64,000 bases of DNA from Acanthochlamys bracteata (GCA_019914995.1 CM034132.1:7549524-7613523), one strand, 5' to 3'. Positions 12,295 to 23,400 are shown, counted from the first letter of the stretch. Translations and numbers: made by a program. The notes: generated from the letters alone by a model not told the origin.

Positions 12295-12462
12295 TAAATC
12301 TTTTTTTATTTCACTTCAATTTTTCTTTCACTGTGTGGAAATGCAAACAGAATTGAATATCACAGCTATATGTAACAAATTGCTCCCTATACAATACAAC
12401 TTAATAAGATTGGATACAACATCCAAACGTTTCCAAAAAATGGCAAAAAAAAAAACATCATC

Positions 12463-14982
12463 TTACTCTAAACGAGTAGCTGATTCTTCTTCTTCACTAG
12501 TATCTTCAAGCATTCACCATCATCTCTATTTTTGTCTTCAGCATCATCTCTTCCAAAAACTATCAATTAAAATTGATGACAATTGTTAAGAAAAAAGTTT
12601 GAATTAAAAAAAAAAAGGTATCTTACTAATCAAAACTAAGCAAATAATTTTTACTTACTTGTCTTATTCTTTCTATTTGGATTTTCGTTTGTCGTGTTGA
12701 ACACCAAACTTGTTACAAAATACGCATTTTCTACCTGTTTTTACTTTGGCTTTTGCAGTAGCTTTCTCCAAACTTCCTTTTATTCTAGCATTACCCTTAT
12801 AAATAGTTCCTTCTTTTTTTCTTCCCTTCGTTTGTGATATATTAGGATTCAATAGTAAGACTTGAGATGCATCAACTGGGGCTATTTCTTCTAATGCTGG
12901 AATGCTATCATGGTCACTAGGCTTCCTCACTTCTCTGAGCCGTGGTGCTGTTTTTTCTAGTGCTTTCGACAAAATTTGATAGCCCTCGTCGGTTTCAACA
13001 GCTTCGTAAACCAATTGGTTACAAATCATCTGTAGGTGTGTGGTTCTGAGTAACTCAATATTTCCATGCCCATTTAAAGATCCACTATCATATTTAGCTC
13101 TATATTTGTTTGCCATCTTTCTTCCACCGCTGAAGAATAAAGTGATCTGGTATCTCTATATCCCGACTCAGAAAAACCTTCACAAGATGTCCACAAAGAA
13201 TTTCCATAAAGCTTACATTCACAGTTACCTTTCTTTGTTGTTGTATTGAACTTCACCTTCCACTCCCGCTGATCACCTTCCACTCGAGACTTGTAAATAT
13301 ATATTGTGTAGCCGTCACTACCCTTTTCATCGTCATGCAGCACATACTTAGTTTGAGCTTTTTCAAATTCTTATTTGAATCTGTCGTACACATTTCTCGT
13401 GTACATTCTTGCTGCACTTTGCAAGACAAATGCATTTCCATCCACAATGCGACACGAGTGTTCACTCGTATCATCTTCTTTCTTTTCTTTCTCAATTATT
13501 TTTCTCATACACTTTTCATTCTTCAATACAAACTCTCGAAGTGTTGTTCTCGACTGAAAAAAATTTTTGTAAACACCATTCATACCTTCGGATCGTCCGG
13601 TAGTGTTCATACCGGCATAAAAAGTATTCAAGTGATAGACGGGTGCCCATTTTTGTCTAATCTCATATATTTTTTGGAGCCACTTATTCTCTTGCAACCC
13701 ATATGCACACAATAATTCTTTCCACCGTATCTCAAAAGTGCTAGGTGTGTAACTTTCTCTAATACACCTTTTCATATCTTTTTTGAAATTTGAACTTTTG
13801 AAGTACACATGTGAAAGCTTTTCCGCAAATTTTTTGAGAATATGCCACAGATAAAATCTATGTCGTGTATTAGGAAATACCTTTGCAACAGCTGCAGTCA
13901 TAGCTCTATCTTGATCTGTAATGATCGAACGTGAAGCATCACCGCCCATAGCTGCAAGCCATGTCTCAAAAAGCCACTGAAAGGACTCTTCTGTCTCATC
14001 TAAAAGCAGTGCACAACCAAACTAGATTGATTGCATGTGATGGTTGACTCCAGTGAATGGCGCAAATGGCATTTCGTATACATTCGTGCGGTAGGTGGTG
14101 TCAAAGAATACCACATCACCAAAATACTGAAATTGTGTGCGTGATTTGCCATCTATCCAAAAAAAATTTATTGCCCTTGATTCTTCATCCATCTGTATTG
14201 CATAAAAAAAACTCGAGTCTTCTATACTCTTCCTTTTAAAGAAATCAAGGGCTGCGGTAGCATCGCCACTTATAGGTTTTTTATATTCCTTCGAGCGACA
14301 CAAATGGTTCCAACAGTTTCTATCATCAAAACCATGCTGAGCTCCGTCAAATATATCTGCAACCTTAGCGACGGGTATGCCTTCATCTCGAAAAGAGTCA
14401 ATCAATCTCTTAACTGCAATGGGCAAATTTTTGCAGACAGGCATACGCATTCTTTTCGCCGGGCTAACTAAGTCGTGATTGTATTGACCTTCATAACCCA
14501 CCACTTCCCACATTCCTTTAAGTTGCTTTTTCACTCTCATTGTTGCAGAGCATCCACACTTCGCTATACTTGTGCTTCTCTCTTTTTTTGCTTCTTTCTC
14601 AAAGACGTCATTTGTCTTTTGCAATCCCCGGCTTCTATGATTTCCATAACGATCACAGGTCATTTGACAAAGAGTGACTTCATCAGAATTAGCTCGTGTC
14701 TTTTCTGTAGATCGAATGACGACACTAAATCCCACGACTTTTCCATAATTTATATAGAATTGTTTCGCAGCATTGAGGGTTTCAAATGTCATCCCTAAGC
14801 ACGGTGACTTATCACTCTCGTTGCGTTCAGTTGGAGTTGTAGAAGAAGAACCAAGCTGACAGTCTGAAATTAAATATAGAAAAAATATATATATAAGCAA
14901 CAACGTCAAAAACTCCATAACAAAAGAAAGAGAAGGTCATGATCATTTCTTGAATGAAAATACCTATGTCAAACTGAGCCAT
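12463..14982 (-). pseudogene. FAR1-RELATED-like MULE transposase, MULE2 (broken)
   Basis: The gene starts with a short exon, ATG at 14982 encoding MAQFDI, then a 100 bp intron (14863/14964 junctions, GTATTT...TTTCAG), after which the frame continues as DCQLGSSSTT into the FAR1 zinc-finger region (CQMTCDRYGNH, CGCSATMRVKK). The MULE core shows FFDTTYRTN, IITDQDRAM and GRSEGMN. A SWIM-type finger and a knuckle CVFCNKFGVQHDKR follow, then an intron (donor GTAAGT near 12655) and an acidic final exon (12463-12560). Breaks: TAG for Gln near 14022, TAA near 13371, frameshifts near 13200 (inside the SWIM finger), 13115 and in the last exon, and a small deletion that removes the last knuckle cysteine. 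Better preserved than the MULE1 copy, but not functional as read. Confidence 0.85.
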
Positions 14983-15768
14983 TGTGAGTAAAAAACGAGA
15001 TGAATATGAAAAAAAATTTTACAAACAATGGTGGATTGCAAAGTTAGCAAAACAGAGGAAACACAGACAGAGAGGTGGAGACGAGATGAGACGTTAGAAG
15101 CGGGAAAAAAAAGATTAGGTGAAAGCTAATGATGATAGATTAGTTTAATTTAGTAGTCAATGACAAATTTACCCATTATTAAGTAAGCTATTCTATGTTT
15201 TAATTTAGTTTTTTTGTCTTTACAGTTTTAAGTTTGCTCTCTTTTACTCCCATTTTTTGCTCTCTGTCGTGTGTTTCATTTTCTGCTCTCTGTTTAATCT
15301 TTAATGTTTTGCTCTCTGTTTAATCTTTCAGTTTTATTTTTGCTCTCTTTTACTCTCTTTTGTTTGTCTTTAGTTTTATATTTGCTCTCAATTTTACTCG
15401 ATTTTGTTTGTCTTTAGTTTAATTTTTGCTCTGTTTTATTCTGTTTTTTTGTCTTTACGATTTTTATTTTTAGTTGCTGGAAGATTAAATTTTTGCTTCG
15501 TTGCATTGAAAGCCATATATAATCTTCAAACATAACAGAAGATGCCTCTACAGAAGCTTTCATGATTCATTATCCACAACACTTCATGATTCATTCGTTC
15601 ATTCATTCATTCATCATTCACAAGCTTTCATCAATTCATTGTCTATAACACTTCCATTGACAACAAGATTTCATTCATAAAAAAAATCTTTACAACATTC
15701 ACAACAATTTTATTTACCTTACAATCTTCACAACAAAACACAAAGTTGACACTTACATTTCTGTTTCT
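14983..15768. other. MULE2 interior between transposase start and right TIR
   Basis: Presumed leader and first untranslated intron of the transposase transcript. At 15225-15450 it holds an imperfect tandem repeat of TTTTGCTCTCTGTTTAATC-like units, and at about 15595-15635 a run of ATTC tetranucleotides. No gene seen. Confidence 0.5.
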
Positions 15769-18700
15769 AGCCAAAACAGAGAACAAAGCAGTGAAATAAA
15801 AATTAAAAAAAATAGTGATATGGGAAATGTGGAAGAAAAAACAATGAAAAAAAATCAGTTGAAAAAAACAGTGAAATAAAAAAAATGAGAAAAGCCAAAA
15901 CAGTGAAAAGTAGAAGTGAAAAAAATAATTAAAAAAAACAGTGAAATGGAGAAGTGGAAAAAAAAATAATGAAAAAAGACAATGAAAAAAAAACAGTAGA
16001 AAAAGCAGTAAAATAAAAAAATGAAAAAGAAACAGTAGAAAATAGAAGTGAAAAAAAATAATGAAAAAAAAATAGTGAAATGGAGAAGTGGAAAAAAAAA
16101 CAGTGAGAAAAGATAATGAAATAAAAAACAATGGAAAAAGCAGTAAAATAAAACAACAAAAAAAAAGAGTAAAAAATAGAAGTGAAAAAAAATAATGAAT
16201 AAAAAACAGTGAGAAAAGACAATGAAAAAAAAAACAGTAGAAAAAGCAGTAAAATAAAAATATGAAAAAGAAACAATAGAAAATAGAAGTGAAAAAAAAT
16301 AATAAAAAAAAACAGTGAAATGGAGAAGTGGAAAAAAAAACAATGAGAAAAGACAATGAAAAAAAAACAGTGAAAAAAGCAGTAAAATAAAAAAATGAAA
16401 AAAAATAGTAAAAAATAGAAGTGAAAAAAAATAATGAATAAAAAACAGTGAGAAAAGACAATGAAAAAAAAAACAGTGAAAAAAGCAGTAAAATAAAAAA
16501 ATTGAAAAAAAAAGTAAAAAATAGAAGTGAAAAAAAATAATGAATAAAAAACAGTGAGAAAAGACAATGAAAAAAAACAGTGAAAAAAAGCAGTGAAATA
16601 AAAAAAATATAAAAAAAACAGTGAAAAATAGAAGTGAAAAAAAATAATGAAAAAAAAACAGTGAAATAGAAAAGTGGAAAAAATAGTGAAAAAAGACAAT
16701 GAAAAAAAAACAGTACAAAAAAGCAGTGAAATAAAAATAATGAAAAAAAATAATGAAAAATAGAAGTGAAAAAAAAATAATGAAAAAAAAAAAATAGTGA
16801 AATGAAAAAGTGGAAAAAAATAGTGAAAAAAAAAAGTAGAAAAAAGCAGTGAAATAAAAAAAATGAAAAAAAAACAGTAAAAAATAGAAGTGAAAAAAAA
16901 ATAGTGAAAGAAAAAAGTGAAAAAAAATAGTGAAAAATAAAGCATTCACTTGAATCTTAGGGTCACACTTTAGCATTCAATTGAAATAGCTCACACTTGA
17001 GTATTACATCACACATAATCATTCACTTGAATATAACTCACACTTGCATTCACTAACATAGCTCACTTGAGCGTTGTATTCACATATAAACATTCACTTA
17101 AGCATAACTCACACTTGTATTCACTAAACATAGCTCATTTGAGCATTTGCATTCACACATGAACATTCACTTAAGTATAAGTCACAATTGTATTCACTTA
17201 AACGTAGCTCCACTTGAGTATTACATTCACTTGAATATAACTCATAATGAGCATTCAGCTGAACAGAGTATTCACTAATGCATTCACAAAACATTCACCT
17301 GAAGGAAACATTTACATTCCATTCAAATGCCAAAGCCATTTCAACAACTTTTCTAAACTGAGGATTACTTCCACACTGAGCATTAATAATAGGTCACACT
17401 TGAGATTCACTTGCATATAGCTCAAACTAAGCATTCACTTTAACTCACAAACATTACATTTACATGCATTCAAATGTTAAAGCCATTCAAGACATTTAAC
17501 TCAAGTGCCAAAGTTTCTCCGCTAATTACCATCAACAACTTTTCTTGACCATTACATTCAAATGCCAAACTTCAACAAATTTTCTAGATCAACAAAACAT
17601 TTATTGCCTAGTTTGCAGTCACTAACATTACAAGTTCTCATGATCAAAATTCATTATCAGTTGTTTTGAACAGAATTGAAGTACAAAATTTCAAATCAAC
17701 CAGCACAAAACACAAGCAGAAAAAAGAACTCCAAAAGTTGGAGAAAAGGTTCTATCTGCCAATCCTAGACCCCTGTTGGTGAATATTTGTCGTGAGCCTT
17801 CTTGGTGAATTCGCCTAACCTGCAGTAGCAATGCTTGTAGAATCTCTTCTCTGTCAAAATATATATATATATATATATCAGCAGGTGAAAGTAAACCCAA
17901 ACTGAAAGAATTTCAAGCACACATTTAGGACTGAACAAAATCAGCCAACAAAAATACATCATCAAGCAAAAACCTTCTCTGAATTAAACCAAATGAAACC
18001 AAATTTGACTGCAGTTGATCGATAGTTCTCCAAATTTCAAAAAACTTCAATCGATACTTCTCCTTCCTTACTGTCGTCTCATTCAATCGATAGTTCTCTT
18101 CTTAATAAATAAGGTAAATAAATAAAGAAAAAAGAATAATAACCAGCTCCGGCAATCGTCTCATTGCTACTGTCTCCGGCAGAAAAGCTCCTACAAATTT
18201 TCTTCACCGCCACTGTCAATGCCGAGCTGAAAGAAAAAATCAAAAAAATTAGGAAATAATGCATATTAGTAGAATCTTGATGAAATTGATCAAATAAAAA
18301 TGAAATTGATGAAATTGAAAAAAAGAAAAAAGAAAACAAAGAACAGCTTACCGGATCCCGGCAGCGTCGACAAGGTGCTCGATACCTCAATTGATAAAGT
18401 TGATCAACTGAGGACGATTAGAATAAGATGAAGAAGAGAACTTACTAATTTGAGCTCCAAAGACGATCGCCGGCTCACAACGACGATGTTTCGTTGCGGC
18501 CTTCGGTGCTAGGGTTTGATCGACTGCGTGAAATGAGAAATGGAAGAGGAATAGAAGAAATGAGAAATGTGATCGCCGAATCGCGCCGAGATCGATCGGG
18601 TGCGGCGATCGCGCGAGAGAGTGGAGGGAGAGAAGGAAGGCACGGGGAAGGAAGAAAGAAAGAAAAAAAAAAAATACAACCCGTGGAAGGGCACGCGAAT

Positions 18701-18830
18701 TGCCGAGCGCGCCCTTCCGACGGAGTCACGCCCGCGTCCGCGGGAGCGTGAATCTCAACCGCTCGATCATGATTGAACGGCTGTGATTCAATGTGCACGA
18801 ACAGTGCACAATGTGCATATAACCCACCCG
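15769..18830. repeat. MULE2 right terminal inverted repeat
   Basis: Reverse complement of 9678-12294 with a longer A-rich array (15780-16940). It contains the mirror GAATG array (16940-17420), the mirror telo-box (18509-18517) and the 40 bp dyad at 18750-18789, which carries a few substitutions relative to the left copy. As the arm upstream of the transposase it is the likely promoter. Confidence 0.8.
15780..16940 (-). repeat. A-rich (T-rich on minus strand) tandem array in MULE2 right TIR
   Basis: The same modules as 11493-12294 in inverted orientation, but about 1.16 kb long against 0.8 kb, so the two arms have gained or lost units independently. Long minus-strand frames here (15643-16976) are low-complexity artefacts. 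Confidence 0.8.
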
Positions 18831-18850
18831 ATATATATATATATATATAT
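18831..18850. repeat. (TA)n tract after MULE2
   Basis: About 20 bases of alternating TA directly abut the right tip of MULE2. Confidence 0.8.
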
Positions 18851-18928
18851 GTATATGAACAGTCAGGATTGTATCAGGAGAGATAAGTACGCTTGCTGGA
18901 GAAAAAATATATTCACTTTTTCAATTTA

Positions 18929-19158
18929 TTTAGTTAATTTAATTTCAATTATCGATCTATAACTGATCGACAATCGATCAGTTATCGACCAGTAACTGAT
19001 AGGTAAATGATCAATAACTAGTTGACCAACTATTAGTCGATAACTAGTTGGTAATTAATCGAGAAACTACTGGTGGTAACTAGTTGATAACGATAAATAA
19101 CTAGTTGAGAACTGATCGATCAGTTACTAGTCTGTAACTAAAATTAAATTAACTAAAC
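18929..19158. repeat. Nested palindrome array (ATCGAT / ACTAGT / TGATCA)
   Basis: About 230 bp made of short self-complementary words: ATCGAT, TGATCGATCA-like, AACTAGTT and CGATCAGTTATCGA. The whole block is also an imperfect inverted repeat, since TTTAGTTAATTTAATTT on the left pairs with AAATTAAATTAACTAAA on the right. It sits in a ~530 bp unit between two (TA)n tracts and encodes nothing visible. Confidence 0.7.
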
Positions 19159-19374
19159 AAAATTAAATTAATGAAAGAATTAAGTTAAAAATAATGAAAG
19201 AATTAATATAAGAGAAGAAAAGAAACGAGAATATATAAAGTTGTCATTGAAACTACAGTTCTAATGCAATCAATTTTTTGAAGGAAAAAAGAGAATAAAA
19301 AAAGTGATTTTCGTGATGCAATTGTGATCGTTTATTCGTTTTGAGTGCTGAACATATAGAGAGTGCTTATAGTC

Positions 19375-19377
<3 letters not shown>

Positions 19378-19418
<41 letters not shown>
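19378..19418. repeat. (TA)n tract before MITE copy 2
   Basis: About 40 bases of alternating TA, the longest such run in this part of the window. Confidence 0.85.
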
Positions 19419-19420
<2 letters not shown>

Positions 19421-19421
<1 letters not shown>

Positions 19422-19827
19422 GGAGGGATAGGGGTATTTCTTCTTTACGGGCACTCGCTTTTTAGTTTATGGTCAAGTGATCTTCAAATCAAATCTTTAT
19501 CGTTAGATATGAAGAATTATGAAAAATAAATATACTCACCAAATTTTAGCTCACTTGAATCACAAATTCATCTCTATCCGTTCACTTGATCAATATGACA
19601 GAAAGAAAAAAACTTCAAAATATATATACTGTATCATTTCTATCAGTTTGATCAAGTATCTAGAAGGAGGTCAATTCGTAATTCGATTGAGATTAAGTTT
19701 TTTGTAAAGGTTTCTAACTCATTATTTTTATATTCAACGAATGAAGATTGAATTTAGATGTCACCTCGGCCATAAATAGAAAAGGGAGAGCCCAAGAGTG
19801 ATTTTAAAGAGGGAGTTCATCTATTCC

Positions 19828-19830
<3 letters not shown>
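19421..19830. mobile_element. Foldback MITE, (TA)n-flanked family, copy 2
   Basis: Starts GGGAGGGATAGGGG and ends CTATTCCCTC, with the same inner arms as copy 1 (CCGTTCACTTGATCA near 19580 and its degenerate complement near 19645) but more decayed. Confidence 0.7.

Positions 19831-19862
<32 letters not shown>
19831..19862. repeat. (TA)n tract between MITE copies 2 and 3
   Basis: About 32 bases of alternating TA. Confidence 0.85.
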
Positions 19863-19866
<4 letters not shown>

Positions 19867-20218
19867 CCGATTTATAAGTGAGTGATTTAAATCCAATCTT
19901 CACCGTTTGATATAGATAATTATGAATTAGAAATATAGTCACAAAATTTTAATTCAGTCAGATCACAAATTCACTTCCATCCGATCACTTGATCAAGATT
20001 ACAGAAAATAAGAAAAGTTTTAAAAATATATATTGTATTATTTTTATCATCTTGATTAAGTGACCGGATAGAGGTGAATTCGTGGTCCGTTGAGTTGAAA
20101 TTTTGTGTTTACTTTTCTAACTTATAATTCTACATATTCAATGGTGAAGATTGAGTTTGTAAATCACCCCGTTCATAAATCGGTAAAAGAGTGCCAAGTA
20201 GTACCCATGTCCCTCCTT
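19863..20218. mobile_element. Foldback MITE, (TA)n-flanked family, copy 3 (5'-truncated)
   Basis: The inner hairpin arms are clear (TCCGATCACTTGATCAAG near 19980, its complement near 20055) and the right tip ends CCCTCC, but the left tip lacks the GGGAGGG terminus and starts directly at CACCCGATTTATAAGTG. Confidence 0.65.
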
Positions 20219-20220
20219 AT

Positions 20221-20243
20221 CTATATATATATATATATATATA
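20221..20243. repeat. (TA)n tract after MITE copy 3
   Basis: Alternating TA run that closes the chain of elements begun at 2600. Confidence 0.8.
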
Positions 20244-20916
20244 ATATTAGTGTATGTAATAGTTTGTGGTATATATATATCGTGCAATATAACAAAAAAA
20301 ATTAAATATTATAGTAAATATCAATTTTATATCGTATAATTTTATATGTATAATATTTATTATTATTTAATAAGTCAAATTTATTTTAAAAAGTTTTAAA
20401 ATAAACTCTGTTATAGAAAATTATTATATTTTAATCACATCCAAACGTTTCCAAAGTCCATCTTTATTAATAAAGTGCAAGCAAGCAATAGCTGATATAT
20501 TATCTAGCACAACCATCTTTTTATAGGTATTTTTACTTTGTATTTTAATTTTCTTCATTAGCTGCTTAGCTTATTTAAATTTTATTATTGATTTAGCACC
20601 TCCTCGTTAAATTCTTACAAAAATTAGCTTTTGATTATACTTTTATTGCTGCTATGGCATCAGTACGATCACCACAATACAAAAGCTCCTAAAACCGAAG
20701 TCCACGGCGTCGAAGTTAAAAAAAAAGGGTGCCTACCTATAAGAGAATCGGGTAAAATTGATTACAATTGTAATACAAGATTAATTTAAGGAACCAGAAG
20801 AACTAGTAGGATTAACAAATACCACTCTGAATTGATTAGGCCCAAATATAGTAGAGAACAGAAAATGAGGAAATGACAATAGTTAACAACTTATGGGTAC
20901 ATAAAATACAAAACAG
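20244..20916. other. Intergenic, 3' side of pectate lyase A
   Basis: AT-rich DNA with no gene visible. The last 200 bases should include the 3' untranslated region of the pectate lyase gene on the minus strand. Confidence 0.5.
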
Positions 20917-22435
20917 TTACGGCAAGCACGCCTTCCCAGTGACGCAATTCAAAGGTCCTGCATTTCCAGTAAGCATCGGAACCATTGATCCATCAAGAAC
21001 GGTAAACCTTTGTGCTTGATTGTAATTGGGTGCAATACTTCCGTATCCAGTTTGAACGAAGTAGGCACCGTTCAGCAGTACATCCCTTGAAGATCTCCAT
21101 TTCCAATTTTTCCATCCGTTCTTTGACGGTTCTCGCTTAGTAACCTATATCCAGATATATGCACATAAGATATACATATAGTATTAAAGTGTTGTTTTAA
21201 TTTGTAAGTTTTGTGTTAAGAATGATAATGTAATATATCATATATATGTTGAAGAGAAAGACCTGCTTATGGATGTTATCAGGAGCCAGAAAATAGTTTC
21301 CTTCGCTGAAGATGGTCGGATTGGAACTCCCTCCGACGGCGTACATCATCCATGGGTCATATCTATTGTTAGCTACATGAGCATATCCCATCCTCACCCT
21401 GCAGCAGCAGTGCGTTCTTAGGCATTATTCATCAATACTCAGTTGTACTACCCAAAATTAAACAATAGAAAGAACTAATCATTATGTTTTACCCTTTGGA
21501 GATGAAAAAATAATAAATATGCATGCTTACCTTGGCATTCTTTGCGTTAGCTCTGGCCCGAAATGGTTGAAGACGACAGTCACCTTCAAGTTCAAATCTG
21601 CGACGAAGCCATCTAAATGTCCCAACAACATTACCTTCAACATACATGCAAATCCCTAGTTATCAACTAAATTTTGATGAATAGAACTATGTATTGTATA
21701 ATCACAACATTTGATGCATAAAATTATGGGCACCTTGTTATGGCTGGTGAAGAAGTTGTTAGAGATGGTAACGTCCGTAGAGCCATGGATAACATCAACG
21801 AGACCATCGGTACAACTTGCGAGATAGCAATGGTCTATCCAAATATTTGACGACGAAGAGATTGCAATGGCGTCACCATCAGACCCTCGTCGTCTACCGG
21901 TGTGCACTGCAGAGCTCATGACGCGGCCTGATTTCCCTGGCTTGCAATCATGGATGCTGATCCCATGAACTATAACATTTTCAACCCCCTGGATGGTAAG
22001 ACAAGGCCCATCAGTGATCTCCACTTTCACGCCACGTCCGTCTATCGTCTTGAAGCTGTTGATTATCAGCTCATTCTGGAGCTTGATGACCATGTCACGC
22101 TCAAAGATTATCCAGAGTGGTTCCATCCGGGTAACTCCGTACCGAAGAGTGCCTGGCGTTGGAAACTGAGCATTGTCTGAGGGATCTGTGACGAGATATA
22201 TATTTCCATACATGCCACCTCCAGCATTCGCACCAAAGCCAATGCTGCATTTAGCTAGGGCCTTTCTGTTAGATGCCCAGTTTGGATCAGTTCCCCAGCA
22301 TGCATCGATCACGTTCATCGTGGCATTAACTTCTGGTAGGAGGAACCTTGCTTGCTTGACAGCAGCCGACCATTGCGTTAGTACTGACAAGAGTAAGAAT
22401 GCTACCGCTGGAGTAGACTGGATAACGGCAGCCAT
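20917..22435 (-). CDS. Pectate lyase A (PL1 family), four exons
   Basis: Secreted pectate lyase that should cleave de-esterified homogalacturonan of the cell wall by calcium-dependent beta-elimination. Exons on the minus strand: 22435-21734, 21634-21531, 21398-21263, 21144-20917. All junctions are GT/AG and the frame is unbroken (702+104+136+228 bp, 389 residues). A hydrophobic signal peptide covers about residues 1-25, DACWG is at 44-48, the calcium-site motif DGDAIAI begins at 186, WIDH is at 199-202, and RMPRVR (266-271) fits the RxPxxR motif that supplies the catalytic arginine. It lacks the long N-terminal extension of some plant pectate lyases. It is the downstream member of a tandem pair with 23401-25228. 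No defect seen; activity and expression are inferred from family. Confidence 0.93.
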
Positions 22436-23400
22436 AGCTGCTAGCTACCTGAAGATCGTCTCGGTAGATGAGGGTGCTGCCAACGAATTACAGCTTCCTA
22501 TACTAATAGGTGCAGGGAATCTTTAGGGATGTAGATTTTTTAAAATTTTTTCCAGTATGGATACTTGAACGTGTGCTAACAAAGCTATGAGATACTTGAA
22601 TGTGTTAGCCACGTTGAGTTGGTAGTACTCTGGAGCACAAAGTGTGAGCGTTAATAGCTTCTAAAAGGCTCCGGCGCAACGTGAATACAACAACAAATTA
22701 AACAACAGCAAGCTTTTAAAACTTATTCGCAGTTGAAATTAGTTAGATAGCTGTCGTAACTAACTCTGATTTAAATATATGTGTTAACTAACTCTAATTC
22801 CTTTCGGCGTTGGCAATTGGCCGCATAACAATAGTTGAGTAGCACTTCACAGATTTCTTAATTAGTTAATAATTTGTCATACAAAATAATAGACTTCATA
22901 GACAAAGAAAGAAAATTTTTGAAAAAAGTTGATTAATCTTTGCACTCAATAATTGTTAAACCAATCTTACATATTTGATTGATCAGGTAAATCTTGATTC
23001 TTGTGCCATATAACTGCAACTAGCAAACATGTATAGAATACAGCAAGTAATATACGTGATTTAGTTGCATTATTCTCATTGTCTTATGATATTTTATAAT
23101 AGGCGGCTGGTGAATGTCTACATACATTACAATAATTACTTTCAGAACAAATATACAGCAAAAGCCTACAGAATAAGGGAGTTCCAATGGTACTCTGACA
23201 ATCGTCTCGTGCAAATTGCACTTAAAGTTTCACATAATCCAAATCCAATCTTGCTTCAATAAACATGAGACAAACATAAATGTTTGTCAAAAGAAACATA
23301 TCAGAGCCTATTCCATCAGGAACACACAAAAAAGGAGAAAAGTTGAATTTCATCATGAAATGAAAGTAGGTGTTCCTCTGAAGAACAAAACGAAAAACAA
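22436..23400. other. Intergenic between the two pectate lyase genes
   Basis: Should hold the promoter of gene A and the 3' end of gene B. No clear TATA box was found near 22500, and no other gene is visible. The short frames at 23020-23428 have no recognisable domain. Confidence 0.45.

Larger units (their letters stand above)
9678..18830 (-). mobile_element. MULE2: FAR1-type Mutator-like element with 2.6-3.1 kb TIRs
   Basis: A 9.15 kb transposon whose tips both read CGGGTGGGTTATRTGCACAT inward. The arms are 9678-12294 and 15769-18830; the size difference comes from copy number in the T-rich array. The interior carries a decayed FAR1-like transposase gene on the minus strand (12463-14982), the same orientation as in MULE1. 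The TIR tips of the two elements differ in sequence, so they are different families of one design. (TA)n lies on both sides. Confidence 0.8.

Noticed and set aside
11411..12589. Three overlapping long forward frames (up to 392 residues), Phe/Ser-rich, resembling membrane proteins
   Set aside because: All three phases are open because the DNA is a T-rich tandem array; the products are repeats of FFHFYF-like words with no family resemblance.
15643..16976. Three long minus-strand Phe-rich frames (up to 373 residues)
   Set aside because: Mirror image of the T-rich array in the other arm of MULE2; low-complexity artefact.
21950..22526. Plus-strand frames opposite pectate lyase A
   Set aside because: Shadows of the coding exon on the other strand; the same holds for 24549-25232 opposite gene B.
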